The notes: generated by a model not told the origin, from the sequence alone. Shown: positions 24,756 to 33,655, counted from the first letter of the stretch. The stretch: DNA of 64,000 nucleotides from Actinoplanes octamycinicus (GCF_014205225.1 NZ_JACHNB010000001.1:682001-746000), one strand, 5' to 3'. Translations and numbers: made by a program.

Positions 24756-26429
24756 TCAGAAGCGGGCCGGCTCCCGGTAGACGCCCCACTCGCCCCGCAA
24801 GGCGTCACAGATCTCGCCGAGCGTCGCCTCGGCGCGGGCCGCCTCGAGCATCGCCGGGATCATGTTCGCCGAGGTCCGGGACACCGCGACCAGCTCCTCC
24901 AGGGCGCTCTTCACCCGCCCCTCGTCGCGCTCGGCCCGGCGCGCGCCGAGCACCCGCCGCTGCTCCACCTCGACCTCGTGGGAGACCCGGAGGATCTCCA
25001 GCTCCTTGGCGACCGTGCCGGTGTGCGCGTTGACGCCGACGATCCGCTTCTCGTTCTTCTCCAGGGCCTGCTGGTACGCGAACGCGGCCTCGGCGATGTG
25101 CGCGGTGAACCAGCCGTCCTCGATGCCGCGCAGAATCCCGGCGGTGATGCTGCCGTCGTGCCCGAGCCCGCGGATCCGCTCGAAGATCTCCTCGGCCTCC
25201 GCCTCGATCCGGTCGGTGAGCGCCTCCACGTACCACGAGCCGCCGAGCGGGTCGGCCACATTGACCACCCCGGTCTCCTCCATCAGCACCTGCTGGGTGC
25301 GCAGCGCGATCTCGGCGGACTCGTCGGTGGGCAGCGCCAGCGTCTCGTCCAGCGCGTTGGTGTGCAGCGAGTTGGTGCCGCCGAGGACCGCGGCGAGCGC
25401 CTCGACCGCGGTGCGCACCACGTTGTTCACCGGCTGCTGGGCGGTCAGCGAGACCCCGGCGGTCTGCGTGTGGAACTTCAGCCACAACGCTTTCTCGCTG
25501 GTCGCCCCGTAGTCGTCGCGCAGGTGCCGGGCCCAGATCCGGCGCGCCGCGCGGAACTTGGCGATCTCCTCGAAGAAGTCGATGTGCGAGTCGAAGAAGA
25601 AGCTCAGCCCGGGCGCGAACTGGTTGACGTCGAGCCCGCGGGACAGCCCCAGCTCGACGTAGCCGAAGCCGTCGGCCAGCGTGTACGCCAACTCCTGCGC
25701 GGCGGTCGCCCCGGCCTCGCGGATGTGGTAGCCGCTGACCGACAGCGGCTTGTACTTCGGGATCTCCCGCGCGCAGTACTCCATCAGGTCGCCGATCAGG
25801 CGCAGGTGCGGCTCCGGGGCGAAGAGCCACTCCTTCTGCGCGATGTACTCCTTGAAGATGTCGGTCTGCAGCGTGCCGTCCAGCTTGCTCAGGTCGGCGC
25901 CCTGCCGCTCGGCGGCCACCAGGTACATCACGAAGATCGGGACGGCCGGACCGGAGATGGTCATGCTGGTCGTCACGTCCTGCAGCGGGATCCCGTCGAA
26001 CAGCACGTCCATGTCGGCCGCCGAGTCGATCGCCACCCCGCAGTGCCCGACCTCACCGAGCGCCTGCGCGTCGTCCGAGTCGCGGCCCATCAGGGTCGGC
26101 ATGTCGAAGGCGACGCTGAGCCCGCCGCCGCCGGCCGCCAGGATCATCTTGTAGCGCTCGTTGGTCTGCCGCGCGTTGCCGAACCCGGCGAACTGCCGGA
26201 TCGTCCAGGTCCGCCCCCGGTAACCGGTCGGGTAGAGCCCGCGCGTGTAGGGGAACTCGCCGGGCCAGCCGATCCGCTCGAAACCGGGGTGGGTGGCCCC
26301 GGCCGGTGGGCCGTAGACCGGCTCCACCTGGTTGCCGGAAAGCGTGGTGAAGTCGGCGTCCCGCTTGCGGGCGGCGTCGTAGCGGCGCTGCCAGCGCTCA
26401 CGGCCGGCCTCGATGTCGGCTGCGTCCAT
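24756..26429 (-). CDS. icmA: isobutyryl-CoA mutase large subunit
   Basis: A 557-residue acyl-CoA mutase substrate-binding (TIM-barrel) subunit with no C-terminal B12 domain. Numbered from ATG 26429, it has F80 in TIRQF and Q198 in YIAQKEW. These are the positions that separate isobutyryl-CoA mutase (Phe80/Gln198 in Streptomyces IcmA) from methylmalonyl-CoA mutase (Tyr/Arg). It therefore should interconvert isobutyryl- and n-butyryl-CoA using adenosylcobalamin carried by a separate small subunit (IcmB), which is not in this window. A MeaB GTPase (29.1 kb), thiolase, epimerase and an adenosyltransferase lie nearby. ATG 26438 is an in-frame alternative. No frameshift or unusual composition. Confidence 0.9.
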   Translation of the reverse strand: MDAADIEAGRERWQRRYDAARKRDADFTTLSGNQVEPVYGPPAGATHPGFERIGWPGEFPYTRGLYPTGYRGRTWTIRQFAGFGNARQTNERYKMILAAGGGGLSVAFDMPTLMGRDSDDAQALGEVGHCGVAIDSAADMDVLFDGIPLQDVTTSMTISGPAVPIFVMYLVAAERQGADLSKLDGTLQTDIFKEYIAQKEWLFAPEPHLRLIGDLMEYCAREIPKYKPLSVSGYHIREAGATAAQELAYTLADGFGYVELGLSRGLDVNQFAPGLSFFFDSHIDFFEEIAKFRAARRIWARHLRDDYGATSEKALWLKFHTQTAGVSLTAQQPVNNVVRTAVEALAAVLGGTNSLHTNALDETLALPTDESAEIALRTQQVLMEETGVVNVADPLGGSWYVEALTDRIEAEAEEIFERIRGLGHDGSITAGILRGIEDGWFTAHIAEAAFAYQQALEKNEKRIVGVNAHTGTVAKELEILRVSHEVEVEQRRVLGARRAERDEGRVKSALEELVAVSRTSANMIPAMLEAARAEATLGEICDALRGEWGVYREPARF

Positions 26430-26561
26430 GCGCCCCATCTTAGAGGCACAACTGAACGATTACTAAGGTCGCGATGGACAACAGGACAAGGGTTTTCCCC
26501 ACTACCGCCAGGTAACCGGAGCGGGAAGAGTCCGGGTGGGAACCCTTTCCATCCCCACCGG

Positions 26562-26590
26562 CCCCGGCAGCGCCCGCCACGCTGCCGGGG
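26562..26590. terminator. 11-bp GC hairpin after the FAD monooxygenase
   Basis: Perfect arms CCCCGGCAGCG (26562-26572) and CGCTGCCGGGG (26580-26590), loop CCCGCCA, begin 8 nt beyond the stop of the minus-strand monooxygenase gene. It separates that gene from icmA. No U-tract. Confidence 0.65.
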
Positions 26591-26597
26591 TCGCCGC

Positions 26598-27800
26598 TCA
26601 GGTCCCGGCCGGCAGCGGGGGCAGCCGGTGCTCGAAGATCCAGGCCTGCGGATCGCCCTTGCGCTGCAGCAGCCGGAAGACCAGCGGCATCATCGCGTCC
26701 CGGATCGCCGCCCCGACCGGACCCTGCACCTTGCTGCTGTTGCCCCGCCGCCCGTGCGCCGCCACCTTCTCCACCCGGGGACGACGAGCTTTCTCGTACG
26801 CCGTCAGCCCCGCCCCGATCGGCACCCGGCCCCGCAGGCTGTGACCGAGCACCACGGCGTCCTCCAGTGCCTGCGAGGCACCCTGCCCGGAGGTCGGCGC
26901 CATCGCGTGCGCGGCATCCCCGACCAGCACGATCCGGTCGTCGTGCCAGACCCGTACCGGGCCCATGTCCTCGGTGTTCCACGGCCCGACCACCTCGTCG
27001 CTGAGCCGGATCAACTCGGCGGCCGGCGACGACGGATCGCCCTCGAACAGCTCGATCAGGTGCGCCTTCCAGGTCTCGGCGGTGAACGCGCCGGGCTCGA
27101 CCGGCCGCTTGCTCGGCGGGTTGGCGAACCACCAGACCGACCCGTCCGGCGCGGTCGCCCAGCCGAAGAACGCCCGCCGGCCGAAGGCCATCTGCATCAC
27201 GCCGGGCGGCGGCGCCAGCCGCGGCTCGACCGGCCCGGCGGTGAACCCGCCGGCGTTGAGCAGCCCGAGGTAGTGCGGCGCGGGCGCGCCCGGATCCAGG
27301 GACCGCCGGGTGCGCGACCGCAGCCCGTCGGCGCCGACGAGCAGGTCGGCACGCACCCGACGGCCGTCGGCGAACTCCGCGCCGGCCCCGTCCGGCCCGG
27401 ACACCGCCCGGGTCAGCGCGGCGCCGTAGACCACCGGGATGCCGCGTGCCTCGGCCTCGTCACGCATCGCGGCGTAGAGGTCGGAGCGCCGGATGGTCAG
27501 CGTCCCCGGGCCGGACGCCTCCCGGCCCAGCGACATCTCGGCGAGCACCCGCCCGGACGCGCCGCGCAGCGCCATGGCCGGCGTCGGAAAGCCCTTGGCC
27601 AGCACCTTCTCCGGGGACAAGCCGAGCGAACGGAGCGCGGCCAGCCCGTTCACCGCGACGGTGAGGAACGCGCCGCGCTCGTCGGCGACGCTGCGCTCGT
27701 GACGCTCGTGGATCACCGGGTCGAACCCGGCGTGACGCAGGGCGATGGCCGCCGCGGTGCCGGCGATGCCACCCCCGATCACGGCAGCTGTGTTAGTCAT
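26598..27800 (-). CDS. FAD-dependent monooxygenase (PHBH/TetX-like)
   Basis: A 400-residue flavoprotein. It has the N-terminal dinucleotide motif GGGIAGTAAAIAL, the mid-protein DLLVGADGLRSRTR (DG motif) and the GD motif VLVGDAAHAMAPTSGQGASQAL. It fits aromatic hydroxylases or antibiotic-modifying enzymes that use NAD(P)H and O2; substrate is unknown. ATG 27800 is chosen because the Rossmann motif starts nine residues later, but ATG 27815 is in frame. Neither has a ribosome site, so the mRNA may be leaderless. The start codon lies inside an inverted repeat facing a divergent PadR gene, which suggests PadR repression relieved by a small molecule. Confidence 0.88.
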   Translation of the reverse strand: MTNTAAVIGGGIAGTAAAIALRHAGFDPVIHERHERSVADERGAFLTVAVNGLAALRSLGLSPEKVLAKGFPTPAMALRGASGRVLAEMSLGREASGPGTLTIRRSDLYAAMRDEAEARGIPVVYGAALTRAVSGPDGAGAEFADGRRVRADLLVGADGLRSRTRRSLDPGAPAPHYLGLLNAGGFTAGPVEPRLAPPPGVMQMAFGRRAFFGWATAPDGSVWWFANPPSKRPVEPGAFTAETWKAHLIELFEGDPSSPAAELIRLSDEVVGPWNTEDMGPVRVWHDDRIVLVGDAAHAMAPTSGQGASQALEDAVVLGHSLRGRVPIGAGLTAYEKARRPRVEKVAAHGRRGNSSKVQGPVGAAIRDAMMPLVFRLLQRKGDPQAWIFEHRLPPLPAGT

Positions 27801-27825
27801 AAAATGACTATCCATACAATGACTA
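27794..27825. promoter_or_regulatory. inverted repeat at the monooxygenase start, putative PadR operator
   Basis: TAGTCAT (27794-27800), AAA, ATGACTA (27804-27810) is a perfect 7-bp inverted repeat, and a third ATGACTA half-site is at 27819-27825. It overlaps the ATG of the minus-strand monooxygenase and lies about 32 bp before the divergent PadR gene. An A/T-rich patch in such G+C-rich DNA supports a control site. Binding by PadR is inferred. Confidence 0.55.
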
Positions 27826-27856
27826 CGGTACGTCAAGGGATCGTAGGCTGCTTGGC

Positions 27857-28438
27857 ATGAAGCGCTCCCCACTTGCGATGCTGCTGCTGGCGCTGCTGGT
27901 GGAAGCGCCGATGCACCCGTACCGGATGCAGCAGGTGATCAAGGAGCGCGGTCAGGACCAACTGGTCAACGTGGCCCAGCGCAACAGCGTCTACCAGGCC
28001 CTCGACCGGCTGGTCCGGGAGGGACTGGCGCGCGCCGGTGAGACCACCCGGGAAGCCGGGCGGCCGGAGCGGACCGTCTACGAGATCACCGAGGAGGGCA
28101 GCGCGACCCTCCGCCGCTGGCTGCTGGAGATGCTGCCGGCGCCGGCCCGGGAGTTCCCCGAGTTCCCGGTGGCGCTCGCCTTCCTGGCCATGCTCACCCC
28201 ACCGGAGACCCGGCACCTGCTGGACCGCCGGATCGACGCGGTCACCGAACGACTCGCGGCGATCGAGGCGCAGGCCCCGCCTGGCCTGCCCCGGCTGTTC
28301 CTGCTCGAGGACGAATACCGGGCCGCCCTGCTCCGCGCCGAGCTGGACTGGTTGCGCGGGGTCGTCCGCGATCTGGACGACGGCACGCTGACCTGGGACC
28401 TGACCCTGATCCAGGAGACCCTCGCCCGGTTCCCCTGA
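27857..28438 (+). CDS. PadR-family transcriptional regulator
   Basis: A 193-residue protein. Residues 1-80 form the PadR winged helix (LAMLLLALLVEAPMHPYRM, NSVYQALDRLVREGL and the wing PERTVYEITEEG), followed by a helical dimerisation tail (LLDRRIDAVTERLAAIEAQ), as in the Vir_act_alpha_C subgroup. PadR proteins repress neighbouring detoxification or efflux genes and release DNA on ligand binding. The divergent FAD monooxygenase is the obvious target, with the ATGACTA repeats between them as the likely site. Confidence 0.9.
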   Translation: MKRSPLAMLLLALLVEAPMHPYRMQQVIKERGQDQLVNVAQRNSVYQALDRLVREGLARAGETTREAGRPERTVYEITEEGSATLRRWLLEMLPAPAREFPEFPVALAFLAMLTPPETRHLLDRRIDAVTERLAAIEAQAPPGLPRLFLLEDEYRAALLRAELDWLRGVVRDLDDGTLTWDLTLIQETLARFP

Positions 28439-29070
28439 CCCGCCGCCCCGAGCCGACCCGGCCCGGCCCGGCCCGGCCCAAAAGATTCGCCCGGCCGGCT
28501 GGATAAGGACCCGCAAGATTCGCCCGGCTGGTTAGATCCGCTCAGCCCGCCAACTCCCCCGGCCGGCCAAATTCGCCCGGCCCGCCACCTGGCCCAGCCC
28601 GCCAACCGGCCCAGCCCGCGATCACACGGCGGGGAACAGGACCGTCGGTGCCAACCGACCCAGCCCGCCCACTGGCCCAGCCCGCCCACCCAGGGGGCCA
28701 CCACCCGCTGAGCAGTGTGGCCGAATGGCGAGATGCGGGCGGGCGCCCTGTGGACAGAGCAGGATTGTGGACAGCGGGCGCGCGCTTCGGACAGACCAGG
28801 ATTGCGGACAGCCGAGGCCTCAGCGGGCGCGCGCTTCGGACGAACCAGAATTGCGGACAGCCGAGCCGTCAGCGGGCGCGCGGTTCGAACAGACCAGGAT
28901 TGCGGACAGCCGAGGCGTCAGCGGGCGCGCCCTTCGAACAGACCAGAACCGGTGGACGGCCGAAACATTAGCGGGCAGGCGCCCTTCGCACACACCACAA
29001 CGGCGGACAGCCGAAACGCCCAGCGGGCAGGCGCGCCTCGAACACCAGAACGGGGCGGACAGCCGAGACG
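28439..29070. other. gene-free region, mostly tandem repeats
   Basis: 632 bp lie between PadR and meaB, which converge. The first part (28450-28690) is a degenerate mix of CCCGGCCCG, GATTCGCCCGGC and CCAGCCCGCC motifs. The second part is the 49-bp array (separate entry). Apparent open frames are readings of the repeats. Confidence 0.75.
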
Positions 29071-29075
29071 TCAGC
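28772..29075. repeat. 49-52-bp tandem repeat running into the meaB stop codon
   Basis: The anchor CAGCGGGC recurs at 28772, 28821, 28870, 28919, 28969 (as TAGCGGGC), 29021 and 29072 (spacings 49, 49, 49, 50, 52, 51). Units contain TTCGGACAGACCAGGATTGC-like and GGACAGCCGA segments. The three left units are most alike and the right ones more diverged. The seventh anchor includes the TCA (29071-29073) that is the meaB stop on the minus strand, so the array probably grew out of the meaB 3' end. Confidence 0.9.
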
Positions 29076-30042
29076 GGGCGGCGCCCGCGTCCAACCCGGC
29101 GAGCAGCTCATCCGCCGCGGCATAGGGGTCGAGCGCCCCGTCCGCCACCCGGGCGGCCAGGTCGGCCAGCGCCGTCCCCCCGCGCAGGTCGCCCATCCGG
29201 GCCCGCAGCGTGCCCAGGGCCAGCGCGGAGATCTCCGCCTCGGCGCGGCGTTCGCGGCGGGACCGCAGCTCGCCGTTCGCCTCCATCCAGTGGCGGTGCT
29301 TCTCGATCGCGGCGACCACCTCGTCGACGCCCTCGCCCTTGACCGCGACCGCGCGGACCACCTGCGGCCGCCACTCGCCGGCGCCGCGCTCGCCGAGCGC
29401 CAGCATGCCCTGGATGTCGCGGTAGGTGTTGTCCGCGCCCGGGCGGTCCGCCTTGTTGATCACGAAGACGTCGGCAATCTCCAGCACGCCGGCCTTGACC
29501 GCCTGGATCGCGTCGCCCATGCCCGGGGCGAGCAGCACCAGCGTGGTGTCGGCGAGCGAGGCGATCTCCACCTCGGCCTGCCCGACGCCGACCGTCTCGA
29601 CCAGCACCACGTCGCAGCCGGCGCCCTCGAGGACCCGGACGGCCTGCGGGGTGGCCGCGGAGAGACCGCCGAGCTGTCCGCGACTGGACATCGAGCGGAT
29701 GTACACGCCCGGGTCGGCGGTGTGCTCCTGCATGCGCACCCGGTCGCCCAGGATGGCGCCGCCGGTGAACGGGCTGGACGGGTCGACGGCCAGCACTCCG
29801 ACCCGGTGGCCGGCCTGGCGCAGCGCCCGGACCAGCTCGTTCGTGGTGGTCGATTTGCCCACGCCGGGGGCGCCGGTCAGCCCGACCACCTGGGCCCGGC
29901 CGGCGTAGGGCGCCATCGCGGCGGCGACCTCGGGCAGCGCCGGGTCGCCGTTCTCCACCAGGCTGATCAGCCGGGCCACCGACCGCGGGTCGCCCTCCCG
30001 GGCCTTGCTGACCAGGGAGGGCACATCGCGGGGTCGGCTCAT
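29071..30042 (-). CDS. meaB: MeaB-type GTPase, B12-mutase chaperone
   Basis: A 323-residue G3E-family GTPase. It has P-loop GAPGVGKST (57-65), the metal/switch stretch VDPSSPFTGGAILGDRVRM, the Walker-B-like VLVETVGVGQAEVE and the G4-like INKADRPGAD. MeaB/ArgK proteins load and protect adenosylcobalamin on methylmalonyl- or isobutyryl-CoA mutase. It lies 40 nt after the thiolase gene on the same strand. With no other mutase gene in the window, IcmA is its likely local client. The stop codon lies in a tandem repeat. Confidence 0.93.
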   Translation of the reverse strand: MSRPRDVPSLVSKAREGDPRSVARLISLVENGDPALPEVAAAMAPYAGRAQVVGLTGAPGVGKSTTTNELVRALRQAGHRVGVLAVDPSSPFTGGAILGDRVRMQEHTADPGVYIRSMSSRGQLGGLSAATPQAVRVLEGAGCDVVLVETVGVGQAEVEIASLADTTLVLLAPGMGDAIQAVKAGVLEIADVFVINKADRPGADNTYRDIQGMLALGERGAGEWRPQVVRAVAVKGEGVDEVVAAIEKHRHWMEANGELRSRRERRAEAEISALALGTLRARMGDLRGGTALADLAARVADGALDPYAAADELLAGLDAGAAR

Positions 30043-30082
30043 GCCGGCCCTCCGGTGCCGGGCCGGGTGAGGTCGCAGTGGG

Positions 30083-31261
30083 TCACGACGACACTTTAAT
30101 GATCAGAGCGTCGCCCTGACCGCCACCGCCGCAGAGACCCGCCGCACCGGTCCCGCCGCCGCGGCGCTTCAGCTCCAGGGCCAGGGTGAGCACCAGCCGG
30201 GCGCCGGACATCCCGATCGGGTGGCCGAGGGCGATCGCGCCACCGTTGACGTTCACCTTGTCCTGGTCGACCTTGAGCTCGCGCATCGACTGGATGACCA
30301 CCTGGGCGAACGCCTCGTTGATCTCGACCAGGTCGAGGTCCTCGACGATCAGCCGGGCCTTCTCCAGCGCGTGCTTGATCGCGTTCGCCGGCTGGGACTG
30401 CAGCGAGCTGTCCGGGCCGGCCACGTTGCCGTGCGCGGTGATCTCGGCGAGCCAGGTCAGACCCAGCTCCTCAGCCTTGGCCCGGCTCATCACCACGACC
30501 GCGGCGGCGCCGTCGGAGATCGGCGAGGCGGTGGCCGCGGTGATCGTGCCGTCCGCGGTGAACGCCGGGCGCAGCTTGGCCAGCGACTCGCCGGTGGTGC
30601 CGGGCCGGACGCCCTCGTCGGTGTCGATCAGCGTCTCGGCTTTCTTGTCCCCGGACGGCAGCGGCGCGATCTCCTCGGCGAACCGGCCCTCGGCCTGCGC
30701 GGCGGCCGCCCGCCGGTGGCTGAGCGCGCCCCACTCGTCCTGCTCGGCCCGGGTGATGTTCAGCCCGGCGCCGCTGAGCTCGGTGGACTCGCCCATCGAG
30801 ACGCCGGCCCACGGGTCGGTGAGCCCGTCCAGCGCCATGTGGTCGCGGACCGTGACGTCGCCGAACTTGGTGCCCTGCCGCTGGTTGATCAGGTGCGGGG
30901 CGTTGGTCATCGACTCCATGCCGCCGGCCACCACGATCTCGCACTCGCCGGCCCGGATCAGCTGGTCGGCCAGCGCGATCGCGTCCAGCCCGGAGAGACA
31001 CACCTTGTTGATGGTGAGCGCCGGGGTGGTCATCGGGATGCCGGCCGCGACGGCCGCCTGGCGGGCCGGGATCTGCCCGCAGCCGGCCTGCAGCACCTGG
31101 CCCATGATGACGTACTGCACCTGGTCGGGGGAGACACCGCCGCGGGCCAGGGCGGCGGCGATGGCGTGCCCGCCGAGGGCGGTGGCGGGCAGGTGCCGGA
31201 GGTTGCCCAGCAGGCGCCCCATCGGGGTACGGGCGCCACTGACGATCACGGAGCTGGTCAC
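30083..31261 (-). CDS. acetyl-CoA C-acetyltransferase (thiolase)
   Basis: A 392-residue thiolase with GTG start. The acyl-accepting Cys88 lies in [11 protein letters not shown], the NEAFA motif follows, His347 lies in [16 protein letters not shown] and the second catalytic Cys377 in GLCGGGGQG. It condenses or cleaves acetoacetyl-CoA. It is co-directional with meaB and divergent from the epimerase gene, the same neighbourhood as mycobacterial fadA4 (Rv1323, from memory). With the 3-hydroxybutyryl-CoA dehydrogenase at 47.7 kb and the enoyl-CoA hydratase at 4.7 kb it could form butyryl-CoA, a substrate of IcmA. Confidence 0.93.
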   Translation of the reverse strand: MTSSVIVSGARTPMGRLLGNLRHLPATALGGHAIAAALARGGVSPDQVQYVIMGQVLQAGCGQIPARQAAVAAGIPMTTPALTINKVCLSGLDAIALADQLIRAGECEIVVAGGMESMTNAPHLINQRQGTKFGDVTVRDHMALDGLTDPWAGVSMGESTELSGAGLNITRAEQDEWGALSHRRAAAAQAEGRFAEEIAPLPSGDKKAETLIDTDEGVRPGTTGESLAKLRPAFTADGTITAATASPISDGAAAVVVMSRAKAEELGLTWLAEITAHGNVAGPDSSLQSQPANAIKHALEKARLIVEDLDLVEINEAFAQVVIQSMRELKVDQDKVNVNGGAIALGHPIGMSGARLVLTLALELKRRGGGTGAAGLCGGGGQGDALIIKVSS

Positions 31262-31342
31262 GGTATGTCCGATCTGCGACGGCTGGGTACGGAGCGGGTA
31301 CCCGGGCAGCCTTAACGATGGGTCAGGTCAGAGACTAACGTC

Positions 31343-31840
31343 ATGACAGACCACACATCGAGTGCCACCCATCCGGAAAATGTCACATTCTCCGGCGTCC
31401 GATTGCTCCGGATCGACCATGTCGGCATCGCCGTGCCGGACTTGGACGAGGCGATCCGGTTCTACCAGGAAAACCTCGGTTTACGGTGTGTGCACCAAGA
31501 GACCAATGACGAACAGGGTGTCCGGGAGGCGATGCTCGGGGTCGGCGACGACACCGGCCCCCGGATCCAGTTGCTCGCCCCGGCCCGGCCGGACTCGGCG
31601 ATCGCCAAGTTCCTCGACCGCAGCGGACCCGGGCTGCAGCAACTGGCTTATACGGTGGCCGACGTGGAGGCCGCCGCGGACGCGCTGCGGGCCTGCGGCA
31701 TGCGGCTGCTCTACGACAGCCCGAAACGGGGCACCGCCGGGTCACGGATCAACTTCGTCCACCCGAAGGACGCGGGCGGGGTGCTCGTCGAGTTGGTGGA
31801 GCCGGCCGAACCGGTACACCGGTCGGGTGAATCAGCCTGA
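31343..31840 (+). CDS. mce: methylmalonyl-CoA epimerase
   Basis: A 165-residue vicinal-oxygen-chelate protein with two beta-alpha-beta3 repeats. Aligned by motif to Propionibacterium epimerase, the metal ligands are His26 (DHVGIAVP), Gln76 (IQLLAP) and Glu150 (LVELVEP). The third ligand position, usually His, is Gln100 in GPGLQQLAY. I believe other actinobacterial homologues share QQ, but cannot check. It would interconvert (S)- and (R)-methylmalonyl-CoA. It is divergent from the thiolase gene and followed by the Scy/FilP-type pair, as in Streptomyces. Confidence 0.88.
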   Translation: MTDHTSSATHPENVTFSGVRLLRIDHVGIAVPDLDEAIRFYQENLGLRCVHQETNDEQGVREAMLGVGDDTGPRIQLLAPARPDSAIAKFLDRSGPGLQQLAYTVADVEAAADALRACGMRLLYDSPKRGTAGSRINFVHPKDAGGVLVELVEPAEPVHRSGESA

Positions 31841-32089
31841 CGACGGGCCGGCCGGCTGGCAGGATCGGTGCCATTGAGCAGGGCCGACGATCCCCTCGGC
31901 GGGGTGCCGATCATCTGAAACCCCGAGTCAGCAGGTGGCGACGGGACGACACCGGCCCCGCCGGGGAGTGACCGCCGTCGCCCGAACGGGTCGGCACCCG
32001 CCTCCGCTCCAGGTCAAAGCTGATCTACATTGGGGTTCCACGGCCACCCGGCCCTTGCATCCCCGCCCCCTTCTCGCCAGGATGGCGCA

Positions 32090-33412
32090 ATGCCCCAGCA
32101 GCAGGATCAGTCCATGGACTTCTTCGACACCGCGAATTCCCAGCACGACTTCACCGTCGTTCTTCGTGGTTACGATCGTCAGCAGGTCGACGGACACATC
32201 GGCCGCCTGCTCGCCGCCCTCAACCAGGCCGTCCAGGCCCGTGGTGAGGCCGAACAGCGGATGAACGACGCCCAGCGCCGGCTCCGCCAGTCGGAGCAGC
32301 GGCTGAACGTGCTGGAGCAGAAACTCGCCGACAGCAACAAGCTGCTGGAGGAGAACAATCGGCCGACGCTCTCCGGGCTGGGCACCCGGGTCGAGCAGAT
32401 CCTGCGGCTCGCCGAGGAACAGGCGAACGATCACCGGAGCGAGGCCAAGCGGGAGAGTGAGGGCATCCTCTCCGCGGCTCGGCTGGAGGCCCGGGAGATC
32501 ACCGACAAGGCGCGGGCCGAGGCCGCCGCGATGAAGGCGACCGCCGAGCGCGAGGCCGGTCAGGTGCGCACGCACGCCGAGCGGGAGGCGGCCGAGACCC
32601 GGGTGCAGGCCCGGCGCGAGGCCGACACGCTGCGCTCGGACGCCGACCGGGAGACCAAGCAGTTGCGGACGGTCACCGCGCACGAGGTGGCCGAGCTCAA
32701 GTCGACCGTGGAGCGCGAGGTCTCCTCGCTGCGCGCCACCGCCGAGCGGGAGATCACCCAGGCCCGGGCGAAAGCCGGCCGGGAGGCCGAGGAGAAGCGC
32801 GCCGAGGCCACCAAGATGCTCAGCGACGCCCGGGACAAGCGGGACAAGGACCTCCAGGCGCTGGCCCTGGAGATCGCCGAGCGCCGGGAGAAGGCCGAGG
32901 CCGAGGAGTCGCAGCGGCACGCCGCCCAGGTCGCCGCCACCCAGAAGATGGTGGCCGAGGCCGAGGAGCGGGCCCGCGCCGCGGAGGACCGGGCCAAGGA
33001 GATCGAGCAGCGCGCCGAGAGCCGCCGGGTCGAGTCGGAGCGCACCTCCGCGGAGACCGTGGAGAAAGCTCGGGCGCTCGCCGAGAAGACCGTCTCGGAG
33101 GCCCGCGCCGAGTCCAACCGGCTGCTCAGCGAGGCGCGCACCGAGGCCGAGCTGACCACCCAGGCGGCCCGCCGCGAGGTCGAGGACCTCACCCGGCAGA
33201 AGGACGCGGTCACCAACCAGCTCGGGCAGATGCTGTCCGGCCTGTCCGGCCTGGTGCCGGGCGTCGGCGCGGCCGCTCCGGCAGCCGTGGCCCAGGCCGC
33301 CCAGGCCGCCCCGGCGGCGGAGAAGCAGGCGGAGAAGCCGGCCGGCGAGCCGGCCGCGCAGGAGGACGCCGAGGCCGGCGAGGAGCCGGTCGCCGCCAAG
33401 ACCAACTCGTAA
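32090..33412 (+). CDS. DivIVA-like coiled-coil cytoskeletal protein (Scy-like position)
   Basis: A 440-residue protein. An N-terminal DivIVA-type segment (FTVVLRGYDRQQVDGHIGRLL, about residues 19-38) precedes about 330 residues of uninterrupted coiled coil rich in Glu, Ala and Arg with AERE/AKAR heptads, then an Ala/Pro tail. Such proteins organise the apical growth zone (polarisome) of filamentous actinomycetes. The position beside mce and upstream of a second coiled-coil gene corresponds to Streptomyces scy, although Scy is about three times longer. ATG 32090 follows AGGATGG. Confidence 0.78.
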   Translation: MPQQQDQSMDFFDTANSQHDFTVVLRGYDRQQVDGHIGRLLAALNQAVQARGEAEQRMNDAQRRLRQSEQRLNVLEQKLADSNKLLEENNRPTLSGLGTRVEQILRLAEEQANDHRSEAKRESEGILSAARLEAREITDKARAEAAAMKATAEREAGQVRTHAEREAAETRVQARREADTLRSDADRETKQLRTVTAHEVAELKSTVEREVSSLRATAEREITQARAKAGREAEEKRAEATKMLSDARDKRDKDLQALALEIAERREKAEAEESQRHAAQVAATQKMVAEAEERARAAEDRAKEIEQRAESRRVESERTSAETVEKARALAEKTVSEARAESNRLLSEARTEAELTTQAARREVEDLTRQKDAVTNQLGQMLSGLSGLVPGVGAAAPAAVAQAAQAAPAAEKQAEKPAGEPAAQEDAEAGEEPVAAKTNS

Positions 33413-33494
33413 CCCGCACCGCCCGGTCCCTCCGGTTGCGGACTCCTCGGGAGTGCGCGACGGTGGACCGGGCCGGTTTGGCTTTGTGTGACTC

Positions 33495-33530
33495 AGGCCG
33501 TACCGGAGTTTCTCCGGGACGGCCTGACTC
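33495..33530 (+). terminator. hairpin with U-tract between the two coiled-coil genes
   Basis: Arms AGGCCGTACCGGAG (33495-33508) and CTCCGGGACGGCCT (33512-33525) pair with one mismatch around a TTT loop and are followed by GACTCGTTTT. The T-run makes this one of the clearest intrinsic terminators in the window. Confidence 0.7.
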
Positions 33531-33655
33531 GTTTTGGCGCGTAGCCTGGGTTGCACGCGGACCCGGTCGGACAATTCGCTACTACCCGCGCAGTCCCACC
33601 CAGCCCGGTGTGTATCGACACGCTGCAGGACTGTGCGTATGTGAGGATGGAGAGC

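Noticed and set aside
26440..27132. 230-codon minus-strand frame before icmA
   Set aside because: It is an alternate frame of the FAD monooxygenase gene and its intergenic tail.
24978..27860. 960-codon plus-strand frame opposite icmA and the monooxygenase
   Set aside because: It lies antisense to two genes with clear catalytic motifs and has no start context.
28772..29075. CRISPR array
   Set aside because: Repeats abut directly with no unique spacers of constant length, and no cas genes are present. The same applies to the arrays at 9.9, 14.9 and 50.8 kb.
28725..29342. Repetitive open frames in the 49-bp array
   Set aside because: They change frame relative to the repeat with each unit and run antisense into meaB.
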